This document shows positions 7,962 through 17,149 of a stretch of 64,000 nt of DNA, piece after piece. A program made the translations under genes and the position numbers. Each line of letters opens with the position of its first letter. Position 1 is the stretch's first letter. The stretch is from Sphaerisporangium rufum. GTDB taxonomy: Bacteria; Actinomycetota; Actinomycetes; Streptosporangiales; Streptosporangiaceae. The notes beneath the pieces were generated by a model. The model saw nothing but the letters and a program-made list of their open reading frames with translations. It did not search any database and was not told the DNA's origin. The stretch covers positions 1 through 64,000 of the forward strand of contig NZ_BOOU01000058.1 of assembly GCF_016863395.1 (NCBI RefSeq). Reading direction: 5' to 3'.

Positions 7962-8858
7962 TCAACCGGTGACGGCGAAGTGCGGCATGGGCCGCTTCGG
8001 CGGTGGCGGCGGTGCGTAGTGCTTGTGCACCTTGTGGTGGTGCATCGGGACCCAGCGTTGCTTGCGCTGGTCCCAGAACTCCCGGTGGCCGCCGCCCCGG
8101 TCGAAGTAACCCTCGATGGCTCGACGGTGCCCACGGTCGATGACCGTGACCAGGTCGTTGTTGTGCCGGAACCACTGCGCGCAGATCTCGCGCAGCCGGC
8201 GCCGCCGGTTCCACCGGTCGCCGTCCCCGTCCCCGTCGGTCGCGACCGGGTCGCCGAGGCCGATGAAGCTGCGAAGGTAGGGACGGCAGATCCGGGCGAG
8301 ATCGCTCCGGCTCGTGTCCTCCTCCGCCTCGTCGTCTTCATCGGCGACGACCGGCTTCGGCTTCGGCAGCGCGGTCTCGACCTGAGTGAGGCTCGTGGCG
8401 CTGGAGTTGAACGAGGCGTTGCCCTGGTAGGTGGCGGTGATGATGTGCGAGCCCGCGGTCAGGCTGGACGTGGTGAAGGTCGCCTGGGCGGCCCCGGTGA
8501 GCGGGACCGTGGCCAGGGTGGTCGTGCCTTCCGAGAACACCACGTTCCCGGTGGGCAGGAGAGCGGTACCGGTCGCCGCCACGGTGGCGGTGAACGTCAC
8601 CGGCTCCCCTACCTTGCTCGGGTTGCGTGACGAGGTCAGCGTCGTGGTGGTGACGAAGGGCTGACGCACGGTGACCGCGAAGGAAGCCGTCACGGGCGCA
8701 CCGGCGGGCAGGGACGCTGCCGCGGATGCCTGGCCCGCGCCGGCCATTCCTGGTGTCGCGACGAGAACGCCCAGCGAGAGAGCGCCCGTGAGACCTGCCG
8801 TCAGCCATGACCGACCGACATTACGTTGTGAAGACCGAGTGTGACCGACGTCTATCAT
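7962..8858 (-). CDS. Secreted protein with bacterial Ig-like (Big_3-type) domain
   Basis: A 298-residue exported protein. The start at ATG 8858 is fixed by AAAGGA seven bases upstream; the frame is open for 14 more codons. After a hydrophobic signal (about residues 17-42) comes one Ig-like beta-sandwich domain, about 70-165, with VGEPVTFTATV, PTGNVVFSEG and SHIITATYQGNASF, typical of repeat domains in actinobacterial surface proteins. An acidic stretch (DEDDEAEED) follows, then a basic, Trp/His/Arg-rich region with DRGGGHREFWDQRKQRWVP and a His/Pro-rich tail. The C-terminal region is not recognised. It may bind wall polymers. Confidence 0.75.
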   Translation of the reverse strand: MIDVGHTRSSQRNVGRSWLTAGLTGALSLGVLVATPGMAGAGQASAAASLPAGAPVTASFAVTVRQPFVTTTTLTSSRNPSKVGEPVTFTATVAATGTALLPTGNVVFSEGTTTLATVPLTGAAQATFTTSSLTAGSHIITATYQGNASFNSSATSLTQVETALPKPKPVVADEDDEAEEDTSRSDLARICRPYLRSFIGLGDPVATDGDGDGDRWNRRRRLREICAQWFRHNNDLVTVIDRGHRRAIEGYFDRGGGHREFWDQRKQRWVPMHHHKVHKHYAPPPPPKRPMPHFAVTG

Positions 8859-9396
8859 AAAGCGGTCCTTTTCTTTCTGCAGTTCGAAGTAAAGGAGCAC
8901 CTCGATGCTGGCGCGCCTGCATGTCCGACCCTACTCATGCTCGACGTCGATACCGTTGTCCGACATGCGGGAGATTCGCGCTGCCAGGGGAGTTAATTGC
9001 AAAAAATAGAAGGTGTCCATTCCTTGGTTTATTGCGATAAGTCGGGCCAACTACCTGCGGTGATGTCCGGTGAAAAGCCCGATGGCGCAGGGAGAACCGC
9101 CGATCGGACGACACGTGGCGGTGCGGCGTGATTTTGGCCGGCATTCACATCCGTCCCGGCGGGTCGCCGGCGCAGTCCAGTGGCTTTCGCGGCTTTTGTG
9201 CAGGTGGCTGGAAAAGTCGCCGGGCGGCGTCCGGGGTCGAATAGAGTGCGAGAAGGGCCCGGCCCGGGGGCCGGCTTCCGCCCACCGTGGCCACGGATAT
9301 CCGGGCCCGGCCGCGGATATCCCGCCTCGGCGGGGGAGGCGGGCCGGCCGCGCGCCCCGCCGGAACACCCGCCGGCCTCAGGGATAGGGTTCCGGC
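8859..9396. other. Divergent intergenic region between Ig-like protein and oxidoreductase
   Basis: The stretch holds the promoters of both flanking genes. It includes an AT-rich block near 8990-9050, unusual here, that could be the promoter of the Ig-like gene with a long leader. A TAGGGT element at 9385-9390 ends six bases before the ATG of the right-hand gene. GGATATCC occurs twice near 9294 and 9315. No gene is supported; I looked for but could not define a riboswitch. Confidence 0.45.
9385..9390 (+). promoter_or_regulatory. -10 element of a leaderless transcript
   Basis: TAGGGT fits the actinobacterial TANNNT pattern and is separated by six bases from the ATG at 9397. There is no Shine-Dalgarno sequence, so a leaderless mRNA is likely. 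No convincing -35 is seen. Confidence 0.4.
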
Positions 9397-10362
9397 ATGT
9401 TCGCCGTGACCTGCACAGCCGCCGACCCCGACAACCCGCTCGCCGGTCTCACGCTCGGTGACCGCCACGAGCCCGAGATCCCGGACGGCTGGACCACGGT
9501 GCGCGTCCGCGCCGCCGCGCTCAACCATCACGACCTGTGGACGCTGCGCGGCGTCGGCATCCGGCCGGATCGGCTGCCGATCGTGCTGGGCTGTGATGCC
9601 GCCGGGGTGGACGAGGACGGCAACGAGGTCATCGTGCACGCGGTGGTCGGCTCACCGGTGCACGGGGACGAGACCCTGGACCCGCGGCGCTCGCTGCTGT
9701 CGGAGGTGCACGACGGCACCTTCGCCGAGCGGGTGGCGGTGCCGCGCGGCAATCTGGTGCCCAAGCCGGCGGCGCTGTCGTTCGAGGAGGCCGCCTGCCT
9801 GCCCACCGCCTGGCTGACCGCCTACCGCATGCTGTTCGACAAGGCCGGGCTGCAGCCGGGGTCGACGGTACTGGTGCAGGGCGCGGGCGGCGGGGTGGCC
9901 ACCGCGCTGATCGCCCTGGGACGGGCCGGCGGTTACCGGATATGGGTGACGTCCCGGTCGGCGGACAAGCGCGCCCGGGCGGTCGAACTCGGCGCCGACC
10001 AGGCGTTCCCGTCCAGGGCCCGGCTGCCCGAACGGGTGGACGCGGTGATGGAGACCGTCGGGCAGGCCACCTGGGACCACTCGCTGAAGTCGCTGCGCCC
10101 GGGCGGCCGGATCGTCGTCAGCGGCGCCACCAGCGGCGCGGTGCCGCCGGCCGACCTGAACCGGGTCTTCTTCCTGCAGCTGTCGGTGGTCGGCACCACC
10201 ATGGGCACCCGCGACCAGCTCGCCCGGCTCGCCACCTTCCTGGAGCAGACCGGGGTGCGCCCGCGGGTCGACCGGGTGCTGCCGCTCGACCGGGCGGACG
10301 AGGGTTTCGCCGCCCTGGAGCGCGGCGAGGTCTTCGGCAAGGTGGTGTTCACCCTGCCCTGA
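9397..10362 (+). CDS. Zinc-type/quinone oxidoreductase-like MDR protein
   Basis: A 321-residue medium-chain dehydrogenase/reductase. The N-terminal GroES-like domain (LNHHDLWTLRGV, then IVLGCDAAGVVDEDG-like) is followed by the Rossmann domain with VLVQGAGGGVATALI and a GADQAF specificity region. It lacks the four-Cys structural zinc loop of alcohol dehydrogenases, so it is nearer to the quinone reductase/enoyl reductase branch, which reduces enones or quinones with NADPH. The gene stands alone and appears leaderless. The substrate is unknown. Confidence 0.85.
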   Translation: MFAVTCTAADPDNPLAGLTLGDRHEPEIPDGWTTVRVRAAALNHHDLWTLRGVGIRPDRLPIVLGCDAAGVDEDGNEVIVHAVVGSPVHGDETLDPRRSLLSEVHDGTFAERVAVPRGNLVPKPAALSFEEAACLPTAWLTAYRMLFDKAGLQPGSTVLVQGAGGGVATALIALGRAGGYRIWVTSRSADKRARAVELGADQAFPSRARLPERVDAVMETVGQATWDHSLKSLRPGGRIVVSGATSGAVPPADLNRVFFLQLSVVGTTMGTRDQLARLATFLEQTGVRPRVDRVLPLDRADEGFAALERGEVFGKVVFTLP

Positions 10363-10456
10363 CCGGCCGGACCGGCCGGCGAGAGGCGTTCTCGATCCTC
10401 CTCGGCGGCGCGGCGCGGTGCATGCCCGACGCAGCGCGCCGCGGCGCGGTGCAGGG

Positions 10457-11230
10457 TCAGCGCAGCGCGGCGCGGATCCGGGTGGCCGCCTCGTACAGGG
10501 CGTCCTGCGCGGTGGCCAGCGCCTCGTCGGTGACCGCGGCCCCGGAGGCGGCGCCGCGGATGTCGGCGACGAACTCGGCGAGCAGCCGGCCCAGCTCGGC
10601 GTCGCGGTCCCGCGACCCGTGGCCCGCCCACGAGTCGCCCCACATGCCGCGGACCCAGTCCTCCTTCCAGCGCCGGGTCTCCTCCTTCCAGGCCTGCTTC
10701 TGGCGCTGGAACTCCCGCTTCTGGTCCTGCCAGGCGTCCTTCTGCTCGCGCCAGGCACGCCGGTAGTCCTCCGCGGCGGCCATGGCCTCGTCCTTGGCCG
10801 TCCGGGTCTCCCCGGCCGCCGGGCCCTCGTCGTCGCGGGGACGGCGGACCTCGCGGGCCATCTGCGTCAGCTCCTCGCGCAGCGAGCGGACGGTGTCGCG
10901 GACGTCCTCCTTCACCTCGCGCGCGATGTCGCGCACCGACTGGGAGATCTCCTGCTCCAGCTCGGCGAGCTCGTCGGCCCGGGCGGCCAGCTCGGCGCGC
11001 CCCTTGTCGGTGATGGTGAAGACCTTCTTGCCCTCCACCACCTCGTGGGTGACCAGCCCTTCCTCCTCCAGCCGGGCCAGCCGGGGATAGATGGTGCCGG
11101 GCGAGGGGGAGTAGACGCCGAGGAAGCGGTCCTGCAGCAGCCGGATGACCTCGTACCCGTGGCGCGGGCTCTCCTCCAGCAGCTTGAGCAGGTACAGCCG
11201 GAGCCGTCCGTGGGCGAAGACCGGGCTCAC
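10457..11230 (-). CDS. PadR family regulator with long aromatic coiled-coil tail
   Basis: A 257-residue regulator. The start is GTG 11230, preceded by GAGGAG and overlapping the TGA of the DUF4097 gene (GTGA), so the two are translationally coupled. Residues 4-80 are the PadR winged helix (HGYEVIRLLQDRF, then SPGTIYPRLARLEEEGLV). The rest is far longer than usual: a charged coiled coil (EISQSVRDIAREVKEDVRD) and a second helix in which aromatic residues recur every seven positions (WREQKDAW, WQDQKREF, FQRQKQAW, WKEETRRW). A further helical end follows. It probably represses its own operon through the dyad at 12057-12102. Confidence 0.88.
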   Translation of the reverse strand: MSPVFAHGRLRLYLLKLLEESPRHGYEVIRLLQDRFLGVYSPSPGTIYPRLARLEEEGLVTHEVVEGKKVFTITDKGRAELAARADELAELEQEISQSVRDIAREVKEDVRDTVRSLREELTQMAREVRRPRDDEGPAAGETRTAKDEAMAAAEDYRRAWREQKDAWQDQKREFQRQKQAWKEETRRWKEDWVRGMWGDSWAGHGSRDRDAELGRLLAEFVADIRGAASGAAVTDEALATAQDALYEAATRIRAALR

Positions 11231-12021
11231 TGATCTCTCCTCAGCAGGGTCACGTCGGCGGAGACGGTGGTGGCGGACAGGGAGGCCATGCCGCCGCCGA
11301 GCCGGCCGGACATCCATTTGGCGCCGACCCGGCCGGACTGCCGCAGGTCGTCGAAGCCGGTGCGCAGCCGGCCGGCCGCGGTGCGCAGCGCCACGTCGGT
11401 GTCGACGGTGTGCGGCAGCCGGACCACGATCTCGCCGGACACGCTGTGCAGGGTGATGTGGCCGGTGGGCGGCAGGCTCAGGTCGGCGGTGATGCGGCCG
11501 GACACCGTGTTGGCGCGCAGCCGCCGCGGCGTGCCGCCGGCCACGGTGAGCTCGCCGGCGACGCTGGTGAAGGCGAGGTCGCCGGCCAGGCCGCGGCTCT
11601 CCACCGGGCCGGACACCGTCTCGGCGTCCACCTCGCCGCTGACCCCGTCCAGCACGATCTCGCCGGACACGCTCTTCACGCTGGTCCGCCGCTCGAAGCC
11701 GGCGACCACCGCGCTGGCGGAGATCACGCCGGCCTGCACCGGGCAGTCCTTGGGCACGGTGAGGGTCAGGGTGGCGGCCCGCCGGCCGCGGCGCAGCCAG
11801 CCCAGCAGGCCGTCCCAGGTGAGGTCCTGGTACGCCACGGTGAGCCGGCCGTCCTCGTCGTGCTCGACCAGCAGCGGTGGGGTGTCGATCTCGCTCACCT
11901 CCAGGGTGGGCGGCCCGTCACTGGCCAGCACGGCGAGCCGGCCCGCCACTATGCGCACGCTGAGCGCGCTCACCGAGTCGAACGTCAGCCGTTCCGGCTT
12001 GTCGATCATCCAGGTGGGCAT
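11227..12021 (-). CDS. DUF4097 beta-helix protein
   Basis: A 264-residue DUF4097 protein. The sequence consists of repeated short beta-strand turns with the recurring words VSGEI, VSGPV, VAGEL, VSGRI and VSGEI, expected to wind into a right-handed beta-helix. It has no signal peptide or membrane segment. In actinobacteria and firmicutes this family is often encoded beside PadR regulators and envelope-stress genes; the molecular role is unknown. It is the first gene of a two-gene operon with the PadR gene, and its promoter region carries a long perfect inverted repeat. Confidence 0.87.
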   Translation of the reverse strand: MPTWMIDKPERLTFDSVSALSVRIVAGRLAVLASDGPPTLEVSEIDTPPLLVEHDEDGRLTVAYQDLTWDGLLGWLRRGRRAATLTLTVPKDCPVQAGVISASAVVAGFERRTSVKSVSGEIVLDGVSGEVDAETVSGPVESRGLAGDLAFTSVAGELTVAGGTPRRLRANTVSGRITADLSLPPTGHITLHSVSGEIVVRLPHTVDTDVALRTAAGRLRTGFDDLRQSGRVGAKWMSGRLGGGMASLSATTVSADVTLLRRDQ

Positions 12022-12056
12022 GGTCCCGCCCTTTCACGGCGTCGATAACTGACATA

Positions 12057-12102
12057 CAACACGATATATCTCGTTATCCAAAAGTCAAGATATATCGTGT
12101 TG
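12057..12102. promoter_or_regulatory. Operator/promoter of the DUF4097-PadR operon
   Basis: CAACACGATATATCT (12057-12071) and its exact reverse complement (12088-12102) flank a 16-base spacer. Each arm contains the near-palindrome ACGATATATCTCGT type core. The arms lie 36-81 bases before the DUF4097 start, in an AT-rich island. Size and position fit binding of two PadR dimers and autoregulation. Confidence 0.75.
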
Positions 12103-12120
12103 CTCGGCCGGGAGGGCGGG

Positions 12121-12300
12121 TCAGTCCTCCTCGTCGTCGTCCAGCCGGGCGAGCCAGGTGGCCAGCCGCTCCACTGGCGTCTCGAACTCCGGATTGAGGT
12201 CGACGAACTCGCGCAGCCGCTCGGCCAGCCAGCCGATGCCGACCTCCTCCTCGCCGCGCCGCTCGACGAGTTCCTCGATGCCCCGGTCGGTGAAGTACAT
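12121..12300 (-). CDS. DUF6104 family small protein
   Basis: A 59-residue acidic protein (MYFTDRGIEELVERRGEEEV start, ERLATWLARLDDDEED end). It matches a family of about 60 residues found directly downstream of kgd in many actinomycetes. It is predicted to be a cytoplasmic helical protein. No function is established; persistent adjacency to kgd suggests, but does not show, a link to 2-oxoglutarate metabolism. A double hairpin lies between it and kgd, so it probably has its own promoter. Confidence 0.85.
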   Translation of the reverse strand: MYFTDRGIEELVERRGEEEVGIGWLAERLREFVDLNPEFETPVERLATWLARLDDDEED

Positions 12301-12343
12301 GCGATCTCCAGTGCTGAAGCGGACGTCGCGTCCCAGACGGCGA

Positions 12344-12374
12344 AGTCCCCCACGGCGGCCGCCGGTGGGGGACT
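12344..12374. terminator. Hairpin between kgd and DUF6104 gene
   Basis: AGTCCCCCAC and GTGGGGGACT form a 10-bp perfect stem around GGCGGCCGCCG, itself able to pair. With the hairpin at 12382 it forms a tandem terminator after kgd. Confidence 0.65.
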
Positions 12375-12381
12375 CCTCACG

Positions 12382-12404
12382 CCGCGCCCGGCACCCGGGC
12401 GCGG
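12382..12404 (-). terminator. kgd terminator hairpin
   Basis: CCGCGCCCGG and CCGGGCGCGG form a 10-bp stem with a CAC-type 3-nt loop, 13 bases beyond the kgd stop. It has no T-tract. Confidence 0.7.
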
Positions 12405-12416
12405 CGGCGTGCCACG

Positions 12417-15400
12417 CTAGGCGAGGCTCTCGCTGACGATGTGGTGCAGCTCGGCGTCGTGCGTGGCGTGCGAGCCCACCGCCGGCGAGGAGTTCGGCTG
12501 CCGGGAGACCCGGCGCAGCCGCCGGCCGCCGAGGACGTCGGGGTCCTCGGTGAGCTTGAGGGTCAGGTAGGGCCAGGGACCCATGTTGACCGGCTCGTCC
12601 TGCACCCACAGCAGCTCCGCCGAGGAGCTGTAGCGGGCCAGCTCGGCGCGCAGCTCCTCGCCCGGGAACGGGTAGAGCCGCTCCATCCGGACGATCGCCA
12701 CGTCGAAGCGCTCCTGCTTGTCCCGCGCGGCCACCAGGTCGTAGTAGACCCGGCCCGAGCACAGCACGACCCGCCGCACCCCCGCCTGGTCGACCTTGGC
12801 GTCGCCCAGCACCGGGCGGAACGCGCCGGAGGTGAACTCGGCCGTCGCCGACCCCGCCGCCTTCAGCCGCAGCAGTGACTTCGGCGTGAAGACGATCAGC
12901 GGCCGGTGCCGGCCGGACAGCACCTGCCAGCGCAGCAGGTGGAAGTAGTTCGCCGGGGTGGTCGGCTGCACCACCGTCATGTTGTCCTTCGCGCACATCT
13001 GCAGGAACCGCTCGATGCGGGCCGAGGAGTGGTCCGGGCCCTGGCCCTCGTAGCCGTGCGGCAGCAGCAGCACGACCGAGGAGCGCTGGCCCCACTTCTG
13101 CTCGCCGGACGAGATGAACTCGTCGATGATCGACTGGGCGCCGTTGGCGAAGTCGCCGAACTGCGCCTCCCACAGCACCAGGGCGTCCGGCCGCACGACG
13201 CTGTAGCCGTACTCGAAGCCCATGGCCGCGAACTCCGACAGCAGCGAGTCGTAGACGTAGAACTTGGTGGTGCCCTCGTTGAACGTCTTCAGCGGGGTGT
13301 GCTCGGCGCCGGTGACCCGATCGACCAGCACCGAGTGCCGCTGGCCGAAGGTGCCGCGGCGCGAGTCCTGCCCCACCAGGCGCACCGGGTGCCCGTCGAT
13401 CAGCAGCGAGCCGAAGGCGAGGGTCTCGCCCATGGCCCAGTCGATGGCGTCCTCGGTGATCATCTGGCCGCGGCGCTGCAGCAGCGGCGCCAGCCGCGGG
13501 TGCACGGTGAAGCCGTCCGGCAGGGTCAGCTGCGTCTCGACGACCCGCTTGATCGTCTCCTCGCTGATGCCGGTCTGCGTGTCGTCATGCGACCACGGGA
13601 CGACCTCGCCCGCGGCCGGCTTGACGACCGCGCCCGGCTCCAGCGGCTTCTTGCCGGCCTCGCGCGTCTCGGTGAAGGCGCGCTCCAGCTGCTCCTGGTA
13701 GTCGCGAAGGGCCTGCTCGGCCTCCTCGACCGTGATGTCGCCCCGGCCGATCAGCGCCTCGGTGTACAGCTTGCGGATCGACCGCTTGGCGTCGATCAGG
13801 TCGTACATCAGCGGCTGGGTGAAGCTCGGGTTGTCGGTCTCGTTGTGGCCGCGGCGGCGGTAGCAGACGAGGTCGATCACGACGTCCTTGCGGAACGCCT
13901 GGCGGTACTCGTAGGCCAGCCGGCCGACGCGCACCACGGCCTCGGGGTCGTCGCCGTTCACGTGGAAGATCGGCGCCTGGATCATCCGCGCCACGTCGGT
14001 GGCGTAGACGCTGGACCGCGAGGAGGCCGGCGAGGTGGTGAAGCCGACCTGGTTGTTGACCACGACGTGCACGGTGCCGCCGGTGCGGTAGCCGCGCAGC
14101 TGCGACAGGTGCAGCGTCTCGGCGACCACGCCCTGGCCGGCGAAGGCGGCGTCGCCGTGCACCAGCACGGGCAGCACGGTGAAGCCCTCCTCGCCGCGCT
14201 CCAGCAGGTCCTGCTTGGCGCGGACGACGCCCTCCAGCACCGGGTCGACGGCCTCCAGGTGCGAGGGGTTGGCCACCACCGAGGCGGCGATCTTCTCGCC
14301 GTTGGGCGCGGTGAAGTCGCCGGACGCGCCGAGGTGGTACTTGACGTCGCCGGAGCCGTGGGCGCTGCGCGGGTCGAGGTTGCCCTCGAACTCGCCGAAC
14401 ACCTGGGCGTAGGACTTGCCGACGATGTTGGCCAGCACGTTCAGCCGGCCGCGGTGGGCCATGCCGATGACGACCTCGTCCAGCCGCTCCTCGGCGGCCG
14501 CGGAGATCACCGAGTCCAGCAGCGGGATCAGCGACTCGCCGCCCTCCAGCGAGAAGCGCTTCTGCCCCACGTACTTGGTCTGCAGGAACGTCTCGAACGC
14601 CTCGGAGGTGTTGAGCCGCCGCAGGATGTGCAGCTGCTCGGCGCGGTCCGGCCGGGCGTGCGGCTTCTCCACCCGTGCCTGGATCCAGGCACGCTCCTCG
14701 GGGTTCTGCATGTGCATGTACTCGATGCCGACCGTGCGGCAGTAGGAGTCGCGCAGCACGCCGAGGATGTCTCGCAGCTTCATCAGCGGCTTGCCGCCGA
14801 AGCCGCCGGTGGCGAACTCCCGCTCCAGGTCCCACAGGGTCAGCCCGTGCGACTTGATGTCCAGGTCGGGGTGCTTGCGCTGGTTGTACTCCAGCGGGTC
14901 GGTGTCGGCCATCAGGTGGCCGCGCACCCGGTAGGCGTGGATCAGCTCGATGACCCGGGCCGACTTCGCCACGTCGTCGTCGTGCGAGGCCGAGATGTCG
15001 TGCTCCCAGCGCACCGGCTCGTACGGGATGCGCAGCGCCTGGAAGACCTCGTCGTAGAAGCCGTCCTCGCCGAGCAGCAGCTGGTGGATGCGGCGCAGGA
15101 AGTCGCCGGACTGGGCGCCCTGGATGATGCGGTGGTCGTAGGTGCTGGTGAGCGTCATGGTCTTGCTCACCGCCAGCCGGTTCAGCGTCTCGGGGGAGGC
15201 GCCCTGGAACTCGGCGGGGTACTCCATCGCGCCGACACCGATGATGGTGCCCTGGCCGGGCATCAGCCGCGGCACCGAGTGGACCGTGCCGATCGTGCCG
15301 GGGTTGGTCAGGCTGATCGTGGTGCCCGCGAAGTCGTCGACGCCGAGCTTGCCGGCCCGGGACTTGCGGACGATCTCCTCGTAGGCCATCCAGAACTGCC

Positions 15401-16184
15401 GGAAGTCCAGCGTCTCGGCGTTCTTGATCGACGGGACCAGCAGCTGGCGCGAGCCGTCGCTCTTCTTCACGTCGATGGCCAGGCCCAGGTTGACATGCTC
15501 GGGCTTGACCAGCGTCGGCTTGCCGTCGACCTCGGCGTAGGAGAAGTTCATGTCGGGCATCGCGGCCAGCGCCTTGACGATCGCGAACCCGATCAGGTGG
15601 GTGAAGGACACCTTGCCGCCGCGCCCGCGGGACAGGTGGTTGTTGATCACGATGCGGTTGTCGATCAGCAGCTTGGCCGGGACGACGCGCACGCTGGTGG
15701 CCGTCGGCACCGCCAGGCTCAGGTCCATGTTCGCCGCGGTGCGCGCGGCGGCGCCGCGCAGCCGGACCTCCTCGGCGCCCGCGGAGGCGGCCGGCGCGGT
15801 GGCGGCGGGCTTGGCCTTGCCGGTCGGTGCGCCGTCGGTCTTGGCCGCCTTGGCTTTCCCGGCGGCCGGAGCCTTGCCCTCGGCCGGAGCCTTGCCCTCG
15901 GCCGGAGCCTTGCCCTCGGCCGGAGCCTTGCCCTCGGATGGTGCGGAGGTCGTCGCGGGTGGGGTGGAGGTCGCGGGAGCGGCGTCGGCCGTCGCGCCGT
16001 TGGCACCGGCGGGCGCCGGCGACCGGCTCGTTCCGGCATCGGGGTTGTAGTCAGCGAAGAAGTTCCACCAGGCCCGGTCGACCGACTCGGGATCCTCGAG
16101 GTACTTCTGGTACAGCTCGTCGACAAGCCACTCGTTCTGTCCGAAGTTGGCCAGTGGGTTTGTCCGCGACGACTCAGACGACAC
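12417..16184 (-). CDS. kgd: Multifunctional 2-oxoglutarate decarboxylase/dehydrogenase E1-E2 fusion
   Basis: A 1255-residue Kgd (SucA-type) enzyme that decarboxylates 2-oxoglutarate with ThDP and feeds the TCA cycle. Order: an E1 N-terminal segment ([18 protein letters not shown]), an Ala/Lys/Pro-rich linker (about 50-140), an E2-like succinyltransferase domain ([14 protein letters not shown] and [10 protein letters not shown] with the catalytic His), then the E1 ThDP domains ([41 protein letters not shown]) and a transketolase-like C-terminus. It lacks a lipoyl domain, as in mycobacteria. Length and order match the actinobacterial family, but the linker has an expanded AEGKAP repeat. It is a single gene with its own terminator. 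Confidence 0.97.
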   Translation of the reverse strand: MSSESSRTNPLANFGQNEWLVDELYQKYLEDPESVDRAWWNFFADYNPDAGTSRSPAPAGANGATADAAPATSTPPATTSAPSEGKAPAEGKAPAEGKAPAEGKAPAAGKAKAAKTDGAPTGKAKPAATAPAASAGAEEVRLRGAAARTAANMDLSLAVPTATSVRVVPAKLLIDNRIVINNHLSRGRGGKVSFTHLIGFAIVKALAAMPDMNFSYAEVDGKPTLVKPEHVNLGLAIDVKKSDGSRQLLVPSIKNAETLDFRQFWMAYEEIVRKSRAGKLGVDDFAGTTISLTNPGTIGTVHSVPRLMPGQGTIIGVGAMEYPAEFQGASPETLNRLAVSKTMTLTSTYDHRIIQGAQSGDFLRRIHQLLLGEDGFYDEVFQALRIPYEPVRWEHDISASHDDDVAKSARVIELIHAYRVRGHLMADTDPLEYNQRKHPDLDIKSHGLTLWDLEREFATGGFGGKPLMKLRDILGVLRDSYCRTVGIEYMHMQNPEERAWIQARVEKPHARPDRAEQLHILRRLNTSEAFETFLQTKYVGQKRFSLEGGESLIPLLDSVISAAAEERLDEVVIGMAHRGRLNVLANIVGKSYAQVFGEFEGNLDPRSAHGSGDVKYHLGASGDFTAPNGEKIAASVVANPSHLEAVDPVLEGVVRAKQDLLERGEEGFTVLPVLVHGDAAFAGQGVVAETLHLSQLRGYRTGGTVHVVVNNQVGFTTSPASSRSSVYATDVARMIQAPIFHVNGDDPEAVVRVGRLAYEYRQAFRKDVVIDLVCYRRRGHNETDNPSFTQPLMYDLIDAKRSIRKLYTEALIGRGDITVEEAEQALRDYQEQLERAFTETREAGKKPLEPGAVVKPAAGEVVPWSHDDTQTGISEETIKRVVETQLTLPDGFTVHPRLAPLLQRRGQMITEDAIDWAMGETLAFGSLLIDGHPVRLVGQDSRRGTFGQRHSVLVDRVTGAEHTPLKTFNEGTTKFYVYDSLLSEFAAMGFEYGYSVVRPDALVLWEAQFGDFANGAQSIIDEFISSGEQKWGQRSSVVLLLPHGYEGQGPDHSSARIERFLQMCAKDNMTVVQPTTPANYFHLLRWQVLSGRHRPLIVFTPKSLLRLKAAGSATAEFTSGAFRPVLGDAKVDQAGVRRVVLCSGRVYYDLVAARDKQERFDVAIVRMERLYPFPGEELRAELARYSSSAELLWVQDEPVNMGPWPYLTLKLTEDPDVLGGRRLRRVSRQPNSSPAVGSHATHDAELHHIVSESLA
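15865..15942 (-). repeat. 18-bp tandem repeat in the kgd linker
   Basis: Three full copies and one partial copy of GCCTTGCCCTCGGCCGGA, nearly identical, encode successive AEGKAP units in the flexible linker. Exact sequence identity implies recent slippage, so copy number may vary between strains. Confidence 0.85.
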
Positions 16185-16382
16185 GGCGGAAATCGCCCTC
16201 TTCCGCAGATCGGCGTTGATGATAAGAGATCCTGTCCAAGGCTACTCGCCCGGAAGCCCGGCGTGCGCCCTCTCGGACCGGCTCACCGCCCGATCATCCC
16301 AGGACCGTTCGAACTGGTCACGCGCGGGTAGCCCGCCCGGGGGGTGAGGGCATGCTCACCTACACCTTAGTGCGTCCCGCCG

Positions 16383-17069
16383 TCAGCTCGGACTTTCCTG
16401 GGCGCTCCCGGCGCCGACCAGCCGGGTTTCGATCCGCACGGTGGGGGTGATCTCCCGCAGCAGGGCGGCCAGTTCCTCCCCGGCGGCGGCGAGTTCGGCG
16501 AGGGACAGCGGGGCGAGCCGCTCCAGCAGGAACAGCGCGTCGGTGGTCTCCTCGGTGATCCGGGTGCGCACGCACTGCCGCCAGTTCCACCGCCGGCAGG
16601 TCACCCCGAGGTCGTCGCGCCAGACGACCTCGCCGATCTCCGGGTGGTCGACGACCGCCTCGCCGCGGTCCACCACGTCGAACGGCTCGTCGCCGCCGGC
16701 CCGCACCAGCCGGGCCGGGCCGGCGTAGTGCGCCAGGTCCTCGCCGCCGATGGGCAGCGCCCGCCGGATGCTCACCGCGGTGTAGGCGTCCACCACCAGG
16801 TTGATCTCCGGGGGCGGGGTGCGGCGGATCAGGGCGTCCACCGACGGCCGGGTGCGCTGCGGCTTGGCGCCGAAGGCCCGGTAGGCGTCGTGCCAGGCGG
16901 TGATCTTCTCGTCCCCCGGCGGGACGGCGGCCGCGGCCGCCTCCGACAGCCAGCGGCGCGAGCGCTCGTCGGACGGTCCGCCGGTGAGACCGTACGCGGC
17001 GACCGCCAGCACCGCGAAGTCCGGCCGCAGCCGGGTCACCGCCTCGTCCACTCGGATGGAAGTGATCAC
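16383..17069 (-). CDS. B3/B4 tRNA-binding-like domain protein
   Basis: A 228-residue protein related to the B3/B4 editing-like domain of phenylalanyl-tRNA synthetase beta chains, found here as a free-standing protein. Typical segments are WHDAYRAFGAKPQRTRPSV, INLVVDAYTAVSI and EVVWRDDLGVTCRRWNWRQC. The family may act on mischarged tRNA or amino-acid derivatives, but this is unproven. I choose GTG 17069, with AGGGTG at suitable spacing; GTG 17078 is an alternative. It is a single gene between kgd and the cellulase. Confidence 0.8.
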   Translation of the reverse strand: MITSIRVDEAVTRLRPDFAVLAVAAYGLTGGPSDERSRRWLSEAAAAAVPPGDEKITAWHDAYRAFGAKPQRTRPSVDALIRRTPPPEINLVVDAYTAVSIRRALPIGGEDLAHYAGPARLVRAGGDEPFDVVDRGEAVVDHPEIGEVVWRDDLGVTCRRWNWRQCVRTRITEETTDALFLLERLAPLSLAELAAAGEELAALLREITPTVRIETRLVGAGSAQESPS

Positions 17070-17099
17070 GGCGTTCACCCTAGCGGGCCGGCACGCGGA

Positions 17100-17131
17100 C
17101 GGGCCGCCGCCCTGGATCGGGCGGCGGCCCG
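17100..17131 (-). terminator. Hairpin terminator of the GH9 cellulase gene
   Basis: GGGCCGCCGCCC and GGGCGGCGGCCC form a 12-bp stem (13 with the outer C-G pair) around TGGATC, just beyond the stop of the cellulase gene on the minus strand. Confidence 0.75.
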
Positions 17132-17149
17132 CATTACGGGGCCCGGCGG

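Noticed and set aside
8935-9144. Short minus-strand open frame in the 8.9-9.4 kb gap
   Set aside because: Composition and codon use are unlike neighbouring genes. It lies in the probable promoter/leader of the Ig-like gene.
12906-16331. Very long plus-strand open frame (1141 codons) opposite kgd
   Set aside because: It is an antisense shadow. The minus strand encodes a full, motif-rich Kgd, while the plus-strand translation is Val/Gly/Leu/Arg-rich with no recognisable motif.
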